Both the position numbers and the translations under genes were made by a program. The notes under the pieces were generated by a model that saw nothing but the letters and a program-made list of their open reading frames with translations, did no database searches and had not been told where the DNA came from. Below are positions 25,359 through 31,971 of a stretch of DNA of 64,000 bases, one piece after another (position 1 is the stretch's first letter; every line of letters starts with the position of its first letter). Source of the DNA: Buttiauxella agrestis ATCC 33320 (GTDB lineage: Bacteria; Pseudomonadota; Gammaproteobacteria; Enterobacterales; Enterobacteriaceae); contig JALKFA010000001.1 of assembly GCA_024169445.1 (NCBI GenBank), forward strand, positions 2,294,001 to 2,358,000. The letters are read 5' to 3'.

Positions 25359-25382
25359 AACCCGCTTCGGCGGGTTTGTTGT
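25359..25382 (+). terminator. Rho-independent terminator ending late unit
   Basis: AACCCGC (25359-25365), TTCG loop, GCGGGTT (25370-25376) and a T-rich tail form a canonical terminator 7 bp after the membrane-protein stop. Confidence 0.9.
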
Positions 25383-25387
25383 TTTTA

Positions 25388-25500
25388 TAGTGGTTCGAAA
25401 TAGGTATACCGTTGGCGCACTATGGCTATCGGTTCGTTTTAGTGTTGTTCTGGTATTTAAAGCGAACTAGTGCGAACATAACCACCTAAAACGAACTGAC
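25388..25500. promoter_or_regulatory. Repeat-rich control/recombination region before serine recombinase
   Basis: The region contains five copies of GTTCG/CGAAC (25393, 25432, 25463, 25473, 25492). An 11-bp perfect inverted repeat, GTTCGTTTTAG (25432-25442) and CTAAAACGAAC (25486-25496), and the palindrome GGTATACC (25403-25410) are also present. It ends about 15 bp before the recombinase start. It could be the recombinase's own operator or res-like target, or the binding region of a phage regulator. Confidence 0.5.
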
Positions 25501-25513
25501 ACAAAGGAAAGTG

Positions 25514-26140
25514 ATGAAAAATTACATTCACGCTTATTTGAGAGCTTCGACATCAGAGCAGGACGCAAGTCGAGCAAGGGGCGCACTAGAATCATTCGCA
25601 TCTGCTAATGGTGTGCGTATAGCGGGTTGGTATGTGGAAAACGAAAGCGGCGCATCAATGCAGCGGCCTGAACTTTTCCGCCTACTTGAAAACACGCAAG
25701 CGGGCGATATTCTTTTGCTTGAGCAGGTGGATCGCTTGAGCCGCTTAAACGCCGAGGATTGGCAAAAACTCAGAAATGCAATTACGTCAAAAGGCGTGCG
25801 CATTGTGGCGCTTGATTTGCCAACGTCGCACATGTTCATGACAGTAGCAGACGAGTTCACCGCTCGAATGATGGAAGCCATTAACGGCATGATGCTGGAC
25901 ATGCTCGCAGCCATTGCCCGCAAAGACTACACCGACCGCCGCCGTCGCCAAAAAGAAGGAATTACCAAAGCTAAGGATGAGGGCAAATATAAAGGCCGCC
26001 AGACTGACGAGAAAAAGCGAGAAGTTATAACGGCGCTGTTAGCTGGTGGAAAGTCTTACAGCCAGATTGAGGCATCGCTGGGCGTTAGCCGCTCCACCAT
26101 CGCTAAGGCTGCAAAAGCGATGAAAGAACAGAGCCAATAA
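25514..26140 (+). CDS. Serine recombinase, resolvase/invertase family
   Basis: This roughly 208-residue protein (ATG 25511 or 25514) has the N-terminal resolvase catalytic domain: YLRASTSEQDASRARGALES with the nucleophilic Ser, LLLEQVDRLSRLNAEDW and the long E-helix region. A C-terminal Hin-like helix-turn-helix follows (KKREVITALLAGGKSYSQIE, ASLGVSRSTIAKAAKAM). It performs strand exchange at short sites. As the prophage already has a tyrosine integrase, its role may be inversion, multimer resolution or control; no inverted fibre segment is apparent. The upstream repeat array may be its site. Confidence 0.9.
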   Translation: MKNYIHAYLRASTSEQDASRARGALESFASANGVRIAGWYVENESGASMQRPELFRLLENTQAGDILLLEQVDRLSRLNAEDWQKLRNAITSKGVRIVALDLPTSHMFMTVADEFTARMMEAINGMMLDMLAAIARKDYTDRRRRQKEGITKAKDEGKYKGRQTDEKKREVITALLAGGKSYSQIEASLGVSRSTIAKAAKAMKEQSQ

Positions 26141-26311
26141 TAGTGATTATATCTATTGTAAAATAGTCACTTACAGTGGGTGTGACTCATCTAACGCCTT
26201 GTTTATTAAGAACTATTTTAACTATAGCGTCATTGGGATGGGATTGGCAGAATGCACTCACCCCACCAGTGAGGTGAAGCGCGTGGAGTGAAAAATGGTG
26301 AATCAAAATAA

Positions 26312-26363
26312 TAAGTAAAACACTTAATAAAATGCTTGCTGATAGTAAGTAAAACACTTAATA
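26312..26363. promoter_or_regulatory. Twin palindromic operators and promoter of Cro-like gene
   Basis: TAAGTAAAACACTTAATA occurs at 26312-26329 and 26346-26363, 34 bp apart, each holding the palindrome TAAGT-N5-ACTTA. The second lies between a plausible -35 (TTGCTG, 26336-26341) and -10 (TAATAT, 26359-26364, 17-bp spacer). Binding would block the promoter of the downstream regulator, indicating negative autoregulation. The ligand is presumably the Cro-like protein itself. Confidence 0.65.
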
Positions 26364-26391
26364 TAAATCCATCGAAACGAGACGAGGAAGA

Positions 26392-26568
26392 ATGAAACTT
26401 ACTGAATACATTGAAAAATACTTTGATGGAAACAAAGCGGCATTTGCCAAAAGCGAGGGTGTTCTGGCACCTCAAGTGCATCAGTGGATAGATAAGGGCT
26501 TTATCGTAATTGATGGGGTTCTATACAGTCCCCGCCGTGAACTGAAAGTTAAAGAACTTCAAAAATAA
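26392..26568 (+). CDS. Cro-like phage regulator (58 aa)
   Basis: ATG 26392 follows GAGGAAG. The 58-residue product has a helix-turn-helix core (GNKAAFAKSEGVLAPQVHQW) followed by IDKGFIVIDGVLYSPRREL, a pattern typical of short Cro-type repressors of enterobacterial phages. It probably binds the two 18-bp repeats just upstream. No divergent CI-type repressor gene is present, so it may be the only transcriptional switch protein of this prophage. Confidence 0.75.
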   Translation: MKLTEYIEKYFDGNKAAFAKSEGVLAPQVHQWIDKGFIVIDGVLYSPRRELKVKELQK

Positions 26569-26594
26569 CAAACGACGCTGGAGCTACATTTTAT

Positions 26595-26618
26595 AGCCCG
26601 CCTCGTGCGGGCTTTTTA
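26595..26618 (+). terminator. Rho-independent terminator after Cro-like gene
   Basis: AGCCCGC (26595-26601), a 5-nt loop, and GCGGGCT (26607-26613) are followed by TTTTATT, 26 bp past the Cro-like stop codon. Confidence 0.9.
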
Positions 26619-26650
26619 TTGCCCAAAATCCACGAAAAGGAGCAATAAAC

Positions 26651-26854
26651 ATGAAAGTAACCAGCAAGCAAATGAACAAGAAAGCAGTGGCGTATTTCAA
26701 GCAATTCCGCGCCGCAGCGACTACTGAGCAGTTAACTAACTTTGCAAATTACGCTCACAACCAGTCTATGGGCGACACCCAAAAGGTCTACGGTCAGCTG
26801 TGGTTGCTGGCTGAGTCGGAGACTGTGGCTCGCTGCTTTGAGGTGGTGGCGTAA
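26651..26854 (+). CDS. Hypothetical phage early protein (67 aa)
   Basis: A small helical soluble protein (MKVTSKQMNKKAVAYFKQFR, then QLWLLAESETVARCFEVV). AAAAGGAG ribosome site precedes ATG. Its stop overlaps the start of the Ref-like gene (TAATG), suggesting co-translation. No family is recognised. Confidence 0.6.
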   Translation: MKVTSKQMNKKAVAYFKQFRAAATTEQLTNFANYAHNQSMGDTQKVYGQLWLLAESETVARCFEVVA

Positions 26855-27144
26855 TGAAAAAGGCGGAGCGTGAACACGTTAACCGTGTGGCGGAATTGGG
26901 TTGTGTTGCCTGTTACGTCCAGTCTGGTGAGTGGTTCACGCCTGGTGAGATTCATCACATAAGGGAGGGGCAGGGCGCGGCGCAACGCGCTGGATGGTTG
27001 GAAGTGATTTGTTTGTGTGTTGGGCATCATCGCCACAATGACAAAGTAGCAAAAAAAATAGCAGTTCACGCCGCCTATAAAACGTTTGCGGCAACCTATG
27101 GCGACGAGCGCGAACTATTAGCGCTAACGCTGAATAATATCTAA
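26854..27144 (+). CDS. Ref-family HNH nuclease (P1 Ref-like)
   Basis: The 96-residue protein matches the short Ref core: HVNRVAELGCVACYVQSGEW with a zinc-type CxxC, EIHHIREGQGAAQRAGWLEV, ICLCVGHHRHND, AVHAAYKTFAATYGDERELL. Phage P1 Ref is a RecA-dependent nuclease that stimulates recombination; the family is an HNH variant. The protein may promote recombination or exchange during infection. It is coupled to the preceding 67-residue gene. Confidence 0.82.
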   Translation: MKKAEREHVNRVAELGCVACYVQSGEWFTPGEIHHIREGQGAAQRAGWLEVICLCVGHHRHNDKVAKKIAVHAAYKTFAATYGDERELLALTLNNI

Positions 27145-27152
27145 AGGATTAG

Positions 27153-27215
27153 ATGTCGTTATCTTACTGGATTAACACAAATGCAAATGCCGGAAAGTTT
27201 CAAAGTCATCATTAA
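27153..27215 (+). CDS. Possible 20-residue leader peptide
   Basis: AAAGGATTAG provides a good ribosome site for ATG 27153, giving MSLSYWINTNANAGKFQSHH and a stop at 27213-27215. It overlaps the start of the following 59-residue gene in another frame and might couple its translation. It could equally be fortuitous. Confidence 0.25.
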   Translation: MSLSYWINTNANAGKFQSHH

Positions 27216-27360
27216 GAATTTCTCTACAGCAGAATTAGTAGAGTTACGCGCCTGGAATGAGACTAGCGCTCGTTCTAACCGCCTTGCAAATCAGGCAATT
27301 GATGCTGAATTAGCCGCGCGGGGGGTTGTGCCGAATGAAGCGGAGAATAAAGCCAAATAG
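27181..27360 (+). CDS. Hypothetical phage protein (59 aa)
   Basis: ATG 27181 (or ATG 27187) encodes MQMPESFKVIIKNFSTAELV, a Glu/Ala-rich helix (ELRAWNETSARSNRLANQAI) and a Lys-rich end. Many phages carry such small helical early proteins. Its end overlaps the next frame by 26 bp. No family is recognised. Confidence 0.5.
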   Translation: MQMPESFKVIIKNFSTAELVELRAWNETSARSNRLANQAIDAELAARGVVPNEAENKAK

Positions 27361-27526
27361 GGCGACGTGGTGCCAGGGTTATAAATCAGAGCCGTTATTT
27401 GATAATGCCCCGCACCCAAAAATTCACACCGTTTCATTATTTAATGAAGCTGGAAACCTTAAATTAAGATATTCGTCATTTTCAATAAAGAATAACGAAG
27501 GTTACAAGGATTACAACGATGTTTAA
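27335..27526 (+). CDS. Hypothetical phage protein (63 aa)
   Basis: ATG 27335 starts MKRRIKPNRATWCQGYKSEP; a TTG at 27326 in frame is less likely. The product is basic at the N-terminus with a beta-like C-terminal half (HTVSLFNEAGNLKLRYSSFS). It overlaps the next start by 8 bp (27519). Function unknown. Confidence 0.5.
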   Translation: MKRRIKPNRATWCQGYKSEPLFDNAPHPKIHTVSLFNEAGNLKLRYSSFSIKNNEGYKDYNDV

Positions 27527-28097
27527 TATATTCAAAGGCCGCCGCCGCATTGCTGAATTAGAGTTAGCGCTGGAAAAGAAAGCGTCCGCTCAACGCATTG
27601 ACCGCGACCAAATCGCCGCCCTTAACGCTGAGGTGATTGGGCTGGCAACGCAGCGCGATAGCCTCCGCAAAATTGCTGACACCCTCCGCAGCCGCATTCA
27701 GTCCCACGGCATGACGGGAACCGAACGCGATTTCTTAATTCACTGCCAGGCCGCACACCGTGGTGAGTTTGATATGTCACCGCAAGTGATTGATGAATAC
27801 ATGACTGCAATCCGCAAGGAGCGCGAAACAATCACCGCAGCCCCCGCCGCAGAGGTAAGTAAGTGTGCCGCCGCTTGCACTGGTGCGGTTGTCTGCAAGC
27901 CAGAATGCCCCGAACCGGAATACTACAAGGGGGATTTGGAAGAAGCCGCCCACGCCGTGTTAACTCGCGTCACTGACGCCATGCACGAATATCAGCGCGT
28001 AACCGGTCACAAGATGATCGTTGCTACTCACTTGATGGATGGCATCCGCAGCGAGTTAAAAACGCCAGGCTACGTGGAGGCACTGTTACAAAGATGA
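27519..28097 (+). CDS. Hypothetical phage protein with coiled coil (192 aa)
   Basis: The N-terminal half is a long coiled coil (RRRIAELELALEKKASAQRI, DQIAALNAEVIGLATQRDSL). A short Cys-rich linker (SKCAAACTGAVVCKPECP) and a helical C-terminal domain (EEAAHAVLTRVTDAMHEYQR) follow. Enterobacterial phages carry related ead/ea-type accessory proteins with this general shape, but I cannot name the family. ATGA overlap with the next gene. Confidence 0.55.
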   Translation: MFNIFKGRRRIAELELALEKKASAQRIDRDQIAALNAEVIGLATQRDSLRKIADTLRSRIQSHGMTGTERDFLIHCQAAHRGEFDMSPQVIDEYMTAIRKERETITAAPAAEVSKCAAACTGAVVCKPECPEPEYYKGDLEEAAHAVLTRVTDAMHEYQRVTGHKMIVATHLMDGIRSELKTPGYVEALLQR

Positions 28098-28450
28098 CAG
28101 CGAAGAAACCACGCCCTGAAATCCCTAGCGCCCGTAGTCAGTTAGTCCGCAAGACTATCGAGGACAACCCAGGGAACAACCGGCACCAGATAGCTGAGTT
28201 AATGGGCATGACTGCGGAACAGGTCGATTGGGGTATCCGCCGCATGATTAAGGATGGAACCGCTATTTCCTACGAACCAGAGGAGCGCGGCGCAAAAGTT
28301 CTGTATTACGCGCTAAAGGATGCGCACCTGATCCCAGCGGTTAGCGTTGCGGAGGAGTGCCGCCAGAACTGGCAAGGCTATCTGATACACAAGGTTTTCG
28401 GCGGCGGCGCTCGCCTGGGGGTTGAAAATGGTAATTTGGTCGCTCTTTGA
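28094..28450 (+). CDS. Putative winged-helix phage protein (118 aa)
   Basis: A helix-turn-helix-like section (NPGNNRHQIAELMGMTAEQV, DWGIRRMIKDGTAISY) with a basic wing suggests DNA binding. The C-terminus ends GGGARLGVENGNLVAL. It overlaps the methyltransferase-like gene by 23 bp. It could be a regulator or replication-initiation accessory factor; neither is supported by a known motif. Confidence 0.5.
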   Translation: MTAKKPRPEIPSARSQLVRKTIEDNPGNNRHQIAELMGMTAEQVDWGIRRMIKDGTAISYEPEERGAKVLYYALKDAHLIPAVSVAEECRQNWQGYLIHKVFGGGARLGVENGNLVAL

Positions 28451-29105
28451 TGGTTCGGGGATTATGGGCTTGCCGTGGGCGGAAGCTGGTCATCAGGTTT
28501 ATTGCTTTAACGCTGACGGCGCAAATCACGGTATGTATAAAATCAAGATGCAGCATGAAAATTTACACTATGTAAATTGCTGGATTGAAAGGGGATTTGA
28601 TGCCCGCCGCCTCGATATGGGCGTACCTGATCCTGATGTTATTTTTGCTTTCCCCGATTGCACCACGCTTTCGGCGGCAGGCGCAAAACATGAGCGTTCC
28701 GAGTCTGCAATGAACGCCGTTGTCGGCCACGCGCAGCGGGTTGAGGAGCTAGGCAGGCGATATAACGCGGCGTGGATGGTAGAAAACCCAGTAGGAAAAA
28801 TGTCTACCCTATGGCGCAAGCCGGATCACTACTTTGACCCGTACCAGTACGGGGGCTACATGACCGGAGAGGAGGAGCAGTATCACCCGCGAATGCCAGG
28901 GCGTGACGGGTACACGAAAAAAACGTGTATTTGGGCTGGTGGGGGGTTCAGGATGCCAGAGCATAAACCGGTGGATCACATCGGTAAGTTTTGGGGCTGG
29001 GCTTACCTGGGCGGCAAGTCACCAAAGACAAAGCAGTTGAGAAGCCTTACGCCGCGCGGGTTTGCTCGTGCAGTCTTTGAGGCCAACGCTTGCAAGGGGG
29101 GGTAG
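28428..29105 (+). CDS. C5-cytosine methyltransferase-like protein
   Basis: ATG 28428 follows GGGGG. The 225-residue product has SLFDGSGIMGLPWAEAGHQV, a motif-I-like SAM pocket, and IFAFPDCTTLSAAGAKHERS where C5 methylases carry PCQ in motif IV. AWMVENPVGKMSTLWRKPDH corresponds to the ENV motif VI. The candidate nucleophilic Cys is therefore present but in an FPDCT context. The protein is shorter than typical C5 methylases (300-plus residues) and lacks a clear target-recognition domain. No restriction enzyme is adjacent, so it may protect phage DNA or act on something else. Confidence 0.65.
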   Translation: MVIWSLFDGSGIMGLPWAEAGHQVYCFNADGANHGMYKIKMQHENLHYVNCWIERGFDARRLDMGVPDPDVIFAFPDCTTLSAAGAKHERSESAMNAVVGHAQRVEELGRRYNAAWMVENPVGKMSTLWRKPDHYFDPYQYGGYMTGEEEQYHPRMPGRDGYTKKTCIWAGGGFRMPEHKPVDHIGKFWGWAYLGGKSPKTKQLRSLTPRGFARAVFEANACKGG

Positions 29106-29106
29106 C

Positions 29107-29295
29107 ATGACGCCAACGCGCTACATTTCCCTGGAGGAAATGACATCGCTAACGGGTAAGAGCTATAAGTCGCTGTGGTGGATGTGGTCGAAAACGGGCG
29201 ACTTTCCACGCCCCCACAAGACGAAGGGGGGGACTTTTTTGGGCTGGCCTGTTTCGGTTTATGAGGATTGGGTAAGCAAACAGAGTCTTAATTAG
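29107..29295 (+). CDS. AlpA/excisionase-like DNA-binding protein
   Basis: ATG 29107 (GGGGGG ribosome site) gives 62 residues. A MerR/AlpA-like winged helix (TRYISLEEMTSLTGKSYKSL) is followed by WSKTGDFPRPHKTKGGTFLG and WPVSVYEDWV, the pattern of AlpA and excisionase proteins. It is the last prophage gene before attR and would lie upstream of int across attP on the excised circle. The likely role is directing excision and/or controlling int. Confidence 0.78.
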   Translation: MTPTRYISLEEMTSLTGKSYKSLWWMWSKTGDFPRPHKTKGGTFLGWPVSVYEDWVSKQSLN

Positions 29296-29300
29296 TGTAG

Positions 29301-29327
29301 AGGTCGGGGAAACCCGGCCTTTTTTAT
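29301..29327 (+). terminator. Rho-independent terminator after excisionase-like gene
   Basis: AGGTCGGG (29301-29308), GAAA tetraloop, and CCCGGCCT (29313-29320, one G-T pair) are followed by T-rich sequence. It lies 6 bp past the stop codon. Confidence 0.9.
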
Positions 29328-29346
29328 TGGTGCTACGAAAATGCGT

Positions 29347-29368
29347 TATGTACACGCTTATGTAGACG
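29347..29368 (+). repeat. Putative integrase arm-type site (right copy)
   Basis: TATGTACACG and TGTAGACG occur with the same 14-bp start-to-start spacing as near attL (7141-7162). Their position 43 bp inside attR fits an arm-type binding site. Confidence 0.5.
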
Positions 29369-29410
29369 CTATTGGAGGGTGTGACGGTAAGAATATACGT
29401 AACTACTTGA

Positions 29411-29461
29411 TTTAAATGGTACGCCCTACAGGGCTCGAACCTGTGACCTACGGCTTAGAAG
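29411..29461. repeat. attR of prophage (51-bp repeat)
   Basis: Identical to 6973-7023. It overlaps the 3' part of the intact argU gene, so the host tRNA is preserved after integration. Confidence 0.95.
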
Positions 29462-29493
29462 GCCGTTGCTCTATCCAACTGAGCTAAGGGCGC
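29417..29493 (-). tRNA. argU: tRNA-Arg (anticodon TCT)
   Basis: The reverse strand reads a complete 77-nt tRNA starting GCGCCCTTAGCTCAG, with anticodon loop CTTCTAA (TCT), TpsiC arm GGTTCGA, and encoded CCA at 29417-29419. This is the minor arginine tRNA decoding AGA/AGG. In E. coli argU is also a prophage site (DLP12) in the same chromosomal neighbourhood near folD. Confidence 0.97.
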
Positions 29494-29680
29494 ACTGTAT
29501 TCCTTTCGGAAGCATTGCGGACTCGGATTATACGGTCAGTACCTTACGAGTCAATGGCTTTTCAACTGCCTGCGCGACAATTGAGCATAAACACTTAACA
29601 ATGCCTGACAGCGAGCCGCGCTTCTGACAAAATAGAAACAATCCCCTCCCTTTTCGATTACAGACGGAATCATCTGACTG

Positions 29681-30547
29681 ATGGCAGCAAAGATTATTGA
29701 CGGTAAAACGATTGCGCAGCAGGTACGGCTTGAAGTTGCTGAAAAAGTGAAAGCCCGAATTGCCGCAGGAAAACGCGCCCCTGGACTTGCAGTTGTACTG
29801 GTTGGCGAGAACCCTGCATCGCAGATTTATGTCGGTAGTAAACGTAAAGCATGTGAAGAAGTTGGCTTTATTTCTCGCTCCTACGATTTGCCTGACACCA
29901 CCTCTGAAGCAGAACTGCTGGAGCTGATTGATACGCTCAACGCAGATAAAGAAATCGATGGCATTCTGGTTCAGTTACCGCTGCCTGCGGGCATTGATAA
30001 CGTGAAAGTTCTGGAACGTATTGACCCGGATAAAGACGTTGATGGTTTCCATCCCTATAATGTGGGCCGCCTGTGCCAGCGTGCGCCGCGTCTGCGTCCT
30101 TGTACACCGCGTGGTATCGTGACGCTGCTTGAGCGTTACGGTATTGATACCTACGGCCTGAACGCCGTGGTGATTGGCGCATCCAACATTGTTGGCCGCC
30201 CAATGAGCATGGAACTGCTGCTGGCAGGGTGTACCACCACCGTGACGCATCGCTTCACTAAAAACTTACGCCAACATGTCGAGAACGCCGATCTGGTGAT
30301 TGTTGCGGTCGGCAAACCTGGCTTTATCCCGGGCGAGTGGATCAAGGAAGGGGCGATTGTGGTGGACGTGGGGATTAACCGTCTGGAGAGCGGTAAAGTC
30401 GTCGGTGACGTAAATTATGATGAAGCCGCAGTCAAAGCCTCGTATATTACGCCGGTTCCGGGTGGCGTTGGCCCAATGACCGTCGCCACTCTTATCCAGA
30501 ATACCTTGCAGGCTTGCGAGGAATATCATGATGTCGATGGAGAGTAA
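29681..30547 (+). CDS. folD: Bifunctional methylenetetrahydrofolate dehydrogenase/cyclohydrolase
   Basis: This 288-residue cytosolic enzyme interconverts 5,10-methylene-, methenyl- and 10-formyl-tetrahydrofolate with NADP+. The N-terminal domain holds [20 protein letters not shown] with the catalytic Lys in YVGSKRK, and [10 protein letters not shown]. The C-terminal Rossmann part has [20 protein letters not shown] and the signature [15 protein letters not shown]. Length and sequence match enterobacterial FolD. It is followed 1 bp later by ybcJ. Confidence 0.98.
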   Translation: MAAKIIDGKTIAQQVRLEVAEKVKARIAAGKRAPGLAVVLVGENPASQIYVGSKRKACEEVGFISRSYDLPDTTSEAELLELIDTLNADKEIDGILVQLPLPAGIDNVKVLERIDPDKDVDGFHPYNVGRLCQRAPRLRPCTPRGIVTLLERYGIDTYGLNAVVIGASNIVGRPMSMELLLAGCTTTVTHRFTKNLRQHVENADLVIVAVGKPGFIPGEWIKEGAIVVDVGINRLESGKVVGDVNYDEAAVKASYITPVPGGVGPMTVATLIQNTLQACEEYHDVDGE

Positions 30548-30548
30548 A

Positions 30549-30761
30549 ATGGCGACCTTCTCATTAGGTAAACACCCACACGTTGAATTATGCGATCTGC
30601 TGAAGCTGGAAGGCTGGTGTGAAAGCGGCGCACAGGCGAAAGCGGTGATTGCAGAAGGGCTGGTGCAAGTAGACGGCGAAGTGGAAACCCGCAAACGCTG
30701 CAAAATCGTTGCAGGCCAGACTGTTGTTTTTGAAAGTCTGAGCATCACGGTTCAAGCTTAA
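30549..30761 (+). CDS. ybcJ: RNA-binding S4-domain protein YbcJ
   Basis: The 70-residue protein is an S4-like alpha-L fold (MATFSLGKHPHVELCDLLKL, VQVDGEVETRKRCKIVAGQT). Start ATG 30549 matches the E. coli protein; an upstream in-frame ATG at 30528 lies inside folD. S4 domains bind structured RNA; the precise role is not established. It is co-transcribed with folD and closed by the terminator at 30775. Confidence 0.95.
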   Translation: MATFSLGKHPHVELCDLLKLEGWCESGAQAKAVIAEGLVQVDGEVETRKRCKIVAGQTVVFESLSITVQA

Positions 30762-30774
30762 TTGCATATCGAAC

Positions 30775-30801
30775 ACGGCCCATAACGGGCCGTTTCTTTT
30801 T
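30775..30801 (+). terminator. Terminator after folD-ybcJ
   Basis: ACGGCCC (30775-30781), ATAAC loop, and GGGCCGT (30787-30793) are followed by TTCTTTTTG, 14 bp past the ybcJ stop. Confidence 0.9.
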
Positions 30802-30826
30802 GTTCACTCACAAATTTTCACATCCT

Positions 30827-31354
30827 ATGCCAACTATCATCACTCATGCAGCGGTACCCATTTGTTTAGGATTGGGGCTGGGCAAAAAAATCATTCCTCC
30901 ACGTCTTTTATTGGGCGGTATTGTTCTGGCAATGCTACCGGATGCTGATGTGCTGGCTTTCAAATTTGGTGTGGCGTATGGCAATGCGTTCGGGCATCGC
31001 GGTTTCACGCACTCTTTGCTGTTTGCTTTTGTGGTGCCGCTGCTGTGTTTGTTCGGCTATCGCTGGTTCCGGGCAGGTATCATCCGCGTCTGGCTATTTC
31101 TGACGGTGTCATTGCTTTCACATAGTCTTCTGGACTCCGTGACGACCGGAGGCAAAGGTGTTGGTTGGTTATGGCCGTGGTCAGACGAACGCTTTTTCGC
31201 ACCCTGGCAGGTGATTCGCGTTGCCCCGTTTGCACTTTCTCGATATCTCGAACCACGCGGGCAGGCGGTGATTTGGTCAGAGCTGCAATGGGTTTGGTTA
31301 CCCGGTTTGTTGATGGCGTTTTTGTTATTTGTGATGCGTAAAAATTTTCGCTGA
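30827..31354 (+). CDS. ybcI: Inner-membrane protein YbcI (YdjM/metal-dependent hydrolase superfamily)
   Basis: ATG 30827 (MPTIITHAAVPICLGLGLGK) matches the E. coli start. The 175-residue protein has four to five hydrophobic helices and the conserved His/Asp pattern MLPDADVLAF, HRGFTHSLLFA and SHSLLDSVTTGGKGVGWLWP. These are metal-ligand motifs of the membrane-bound LexA-related YdjM family (DUF457). Biochemical function is unknown. Confidence 0.93.
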   Translation: MPTIITHAAVPICLGLGLGKKIIPPRLLLGGIVLAMLPDADVLAFKFGVAYGNAFGHRGFTHSLLFAFVVPLLCLFGYRWFRAGIIRVWLFLTVSLLSHSLLDSVTTGGKGVGWLWPWSDERFFAPWQVIRVAPFALSRYLEPRGQAVIWSELQWVWLPGLLMAFLLFVMRKNFR

Positions 31355-31401
31355 TTCCCTGGAAAGGCCAATTCCCCCTTCTTTGCGAAGGGGGCAAATC
31401 A

Positions 31402-31812
31402 TTAGCGGTGAAACTCGCCCGCAGCTTCAGGCTGGTACTGCAACTCCAGCACTTCCAGATGCGTTTGGTTACCGTTTGGTAACGTCCAGTTAATCGTTGC
31501 ACCGACACGTAAACCCAGCAGTGCTGCGCCAACCGGTGCCATCACCGAAAGTTGGTTATCGCTATCTGTCAGGTTGACCGGATACACCAGCGTGCGCACA
31601 TGCTCCTCTTTTGAGGCCAGATCGCGGAATTTCACGCGGCTGTTCATGGTCACGACGTCTGCCGGGATATCTTCAGGTTTACGCATTTCTGCTCTGTCCA
31701 GTTCGGTGTTCAACGCCTGAGCGACAGGCTGGTTGGCAAACTGTGGTTGCTCCAGCAATCGATCGATACGCTCGGCATCAAGTTCATTAATGATAATGGC
31801 TGGTCTGGACAT
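31402..31812 (-). CDS. rnk: Regulator of nucleoside diphosphate kinase
   Basis: ATG 31812 ([20 protein letters not shown]) gives the 136-residue Rnk. It has an N-terminal coiled helical pair and a C-terminal GreA/B-like FKBP domain ([38 protein letters not shown]). Rnk resembles Gre factors and binds RNA polymerase; it affects NDP kinase levels. The upstream neighbour is the gluconate permease, separated by a long perfect hairpin at 31872-31898. Confidence 0.96.
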   Translation of the reverse strand: MSRPAIIINELDAERIDRLLEQPQFANQPVAQALNTELDRAEMRKPEDIPADVVTMNSRVKFRDLASKEEHVRTLVYPVNLTDSDNQLSVMAPVGAALLGLRVGATINWTLPNGNQTHLEVLELQYQPEAAGEFHR

Positions 31813-31871
31813 ATTTCTCTCCATGTAAAAAAACAGGCACTCTTGTGTCTGATGGCGGACCCTACAAAAGA

Positions 31872-31898
31872 AAACCCTCACTCAATGAGTGAGGGTTT
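31872..31898 (-). terminator. Strong palindromic terminator between gluconate permease and rnk
   Basis: AAACCCTCACTCA and TGAGTGAGGGTTT form a 13-bp perfect palindrome around one central base, so the hairpin loop must open a few pairs. It lies 74 bp past the permease stop on the reverse strand and separates it from rnk; T-rich sequence follows on that strand. Confidence 0.8.
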
Positions 31899-31971
31899 GG
31901 TCTGTGATGATGATACTGAGCTTAACACTTAGTTTAAAGCGACTTCAGTCACATTTTAATAACAGCACAGT

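Larger units (their letters stand above)
6973..29461 (+). mobile_element. Podovirus-like prophage integrated at argU
   Basis: The element is 22.4 kb, bounded by the 51-bp repeats and transcribed almost wholly rightward. Order: int, non-coding leader region, terminase small and large, portal, scaffold, internal proteins, capsid, adaptor, fibres and nozzle, serine recombinase, Cro-like protein, Ref nuclease, small early genes, methyltransferase, excisionase. Absence of tape-measure, tail-tube and sheath genes, together with nozzle-like and internal-virion proteins, indicates a short-tailed virion. I see no replication, endolysin or CI-type repressor genes. Host tRNA-Arg is restored intact at the right end. 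Confidence 0.9.

Noticed and set aside
26312-26363. CRISPR array or replication iterons from the two 18-bp repeats
   Set aside because: Only two copies, each palindromic and overlapping a promoter, so operators are the simpler reading.
28428-29105. A restriction-modification system around the methylase-like gene
   Set aside because: No endonuclease or specificity gene is adjacent; neighbours are small phage proteins and the excisionase.
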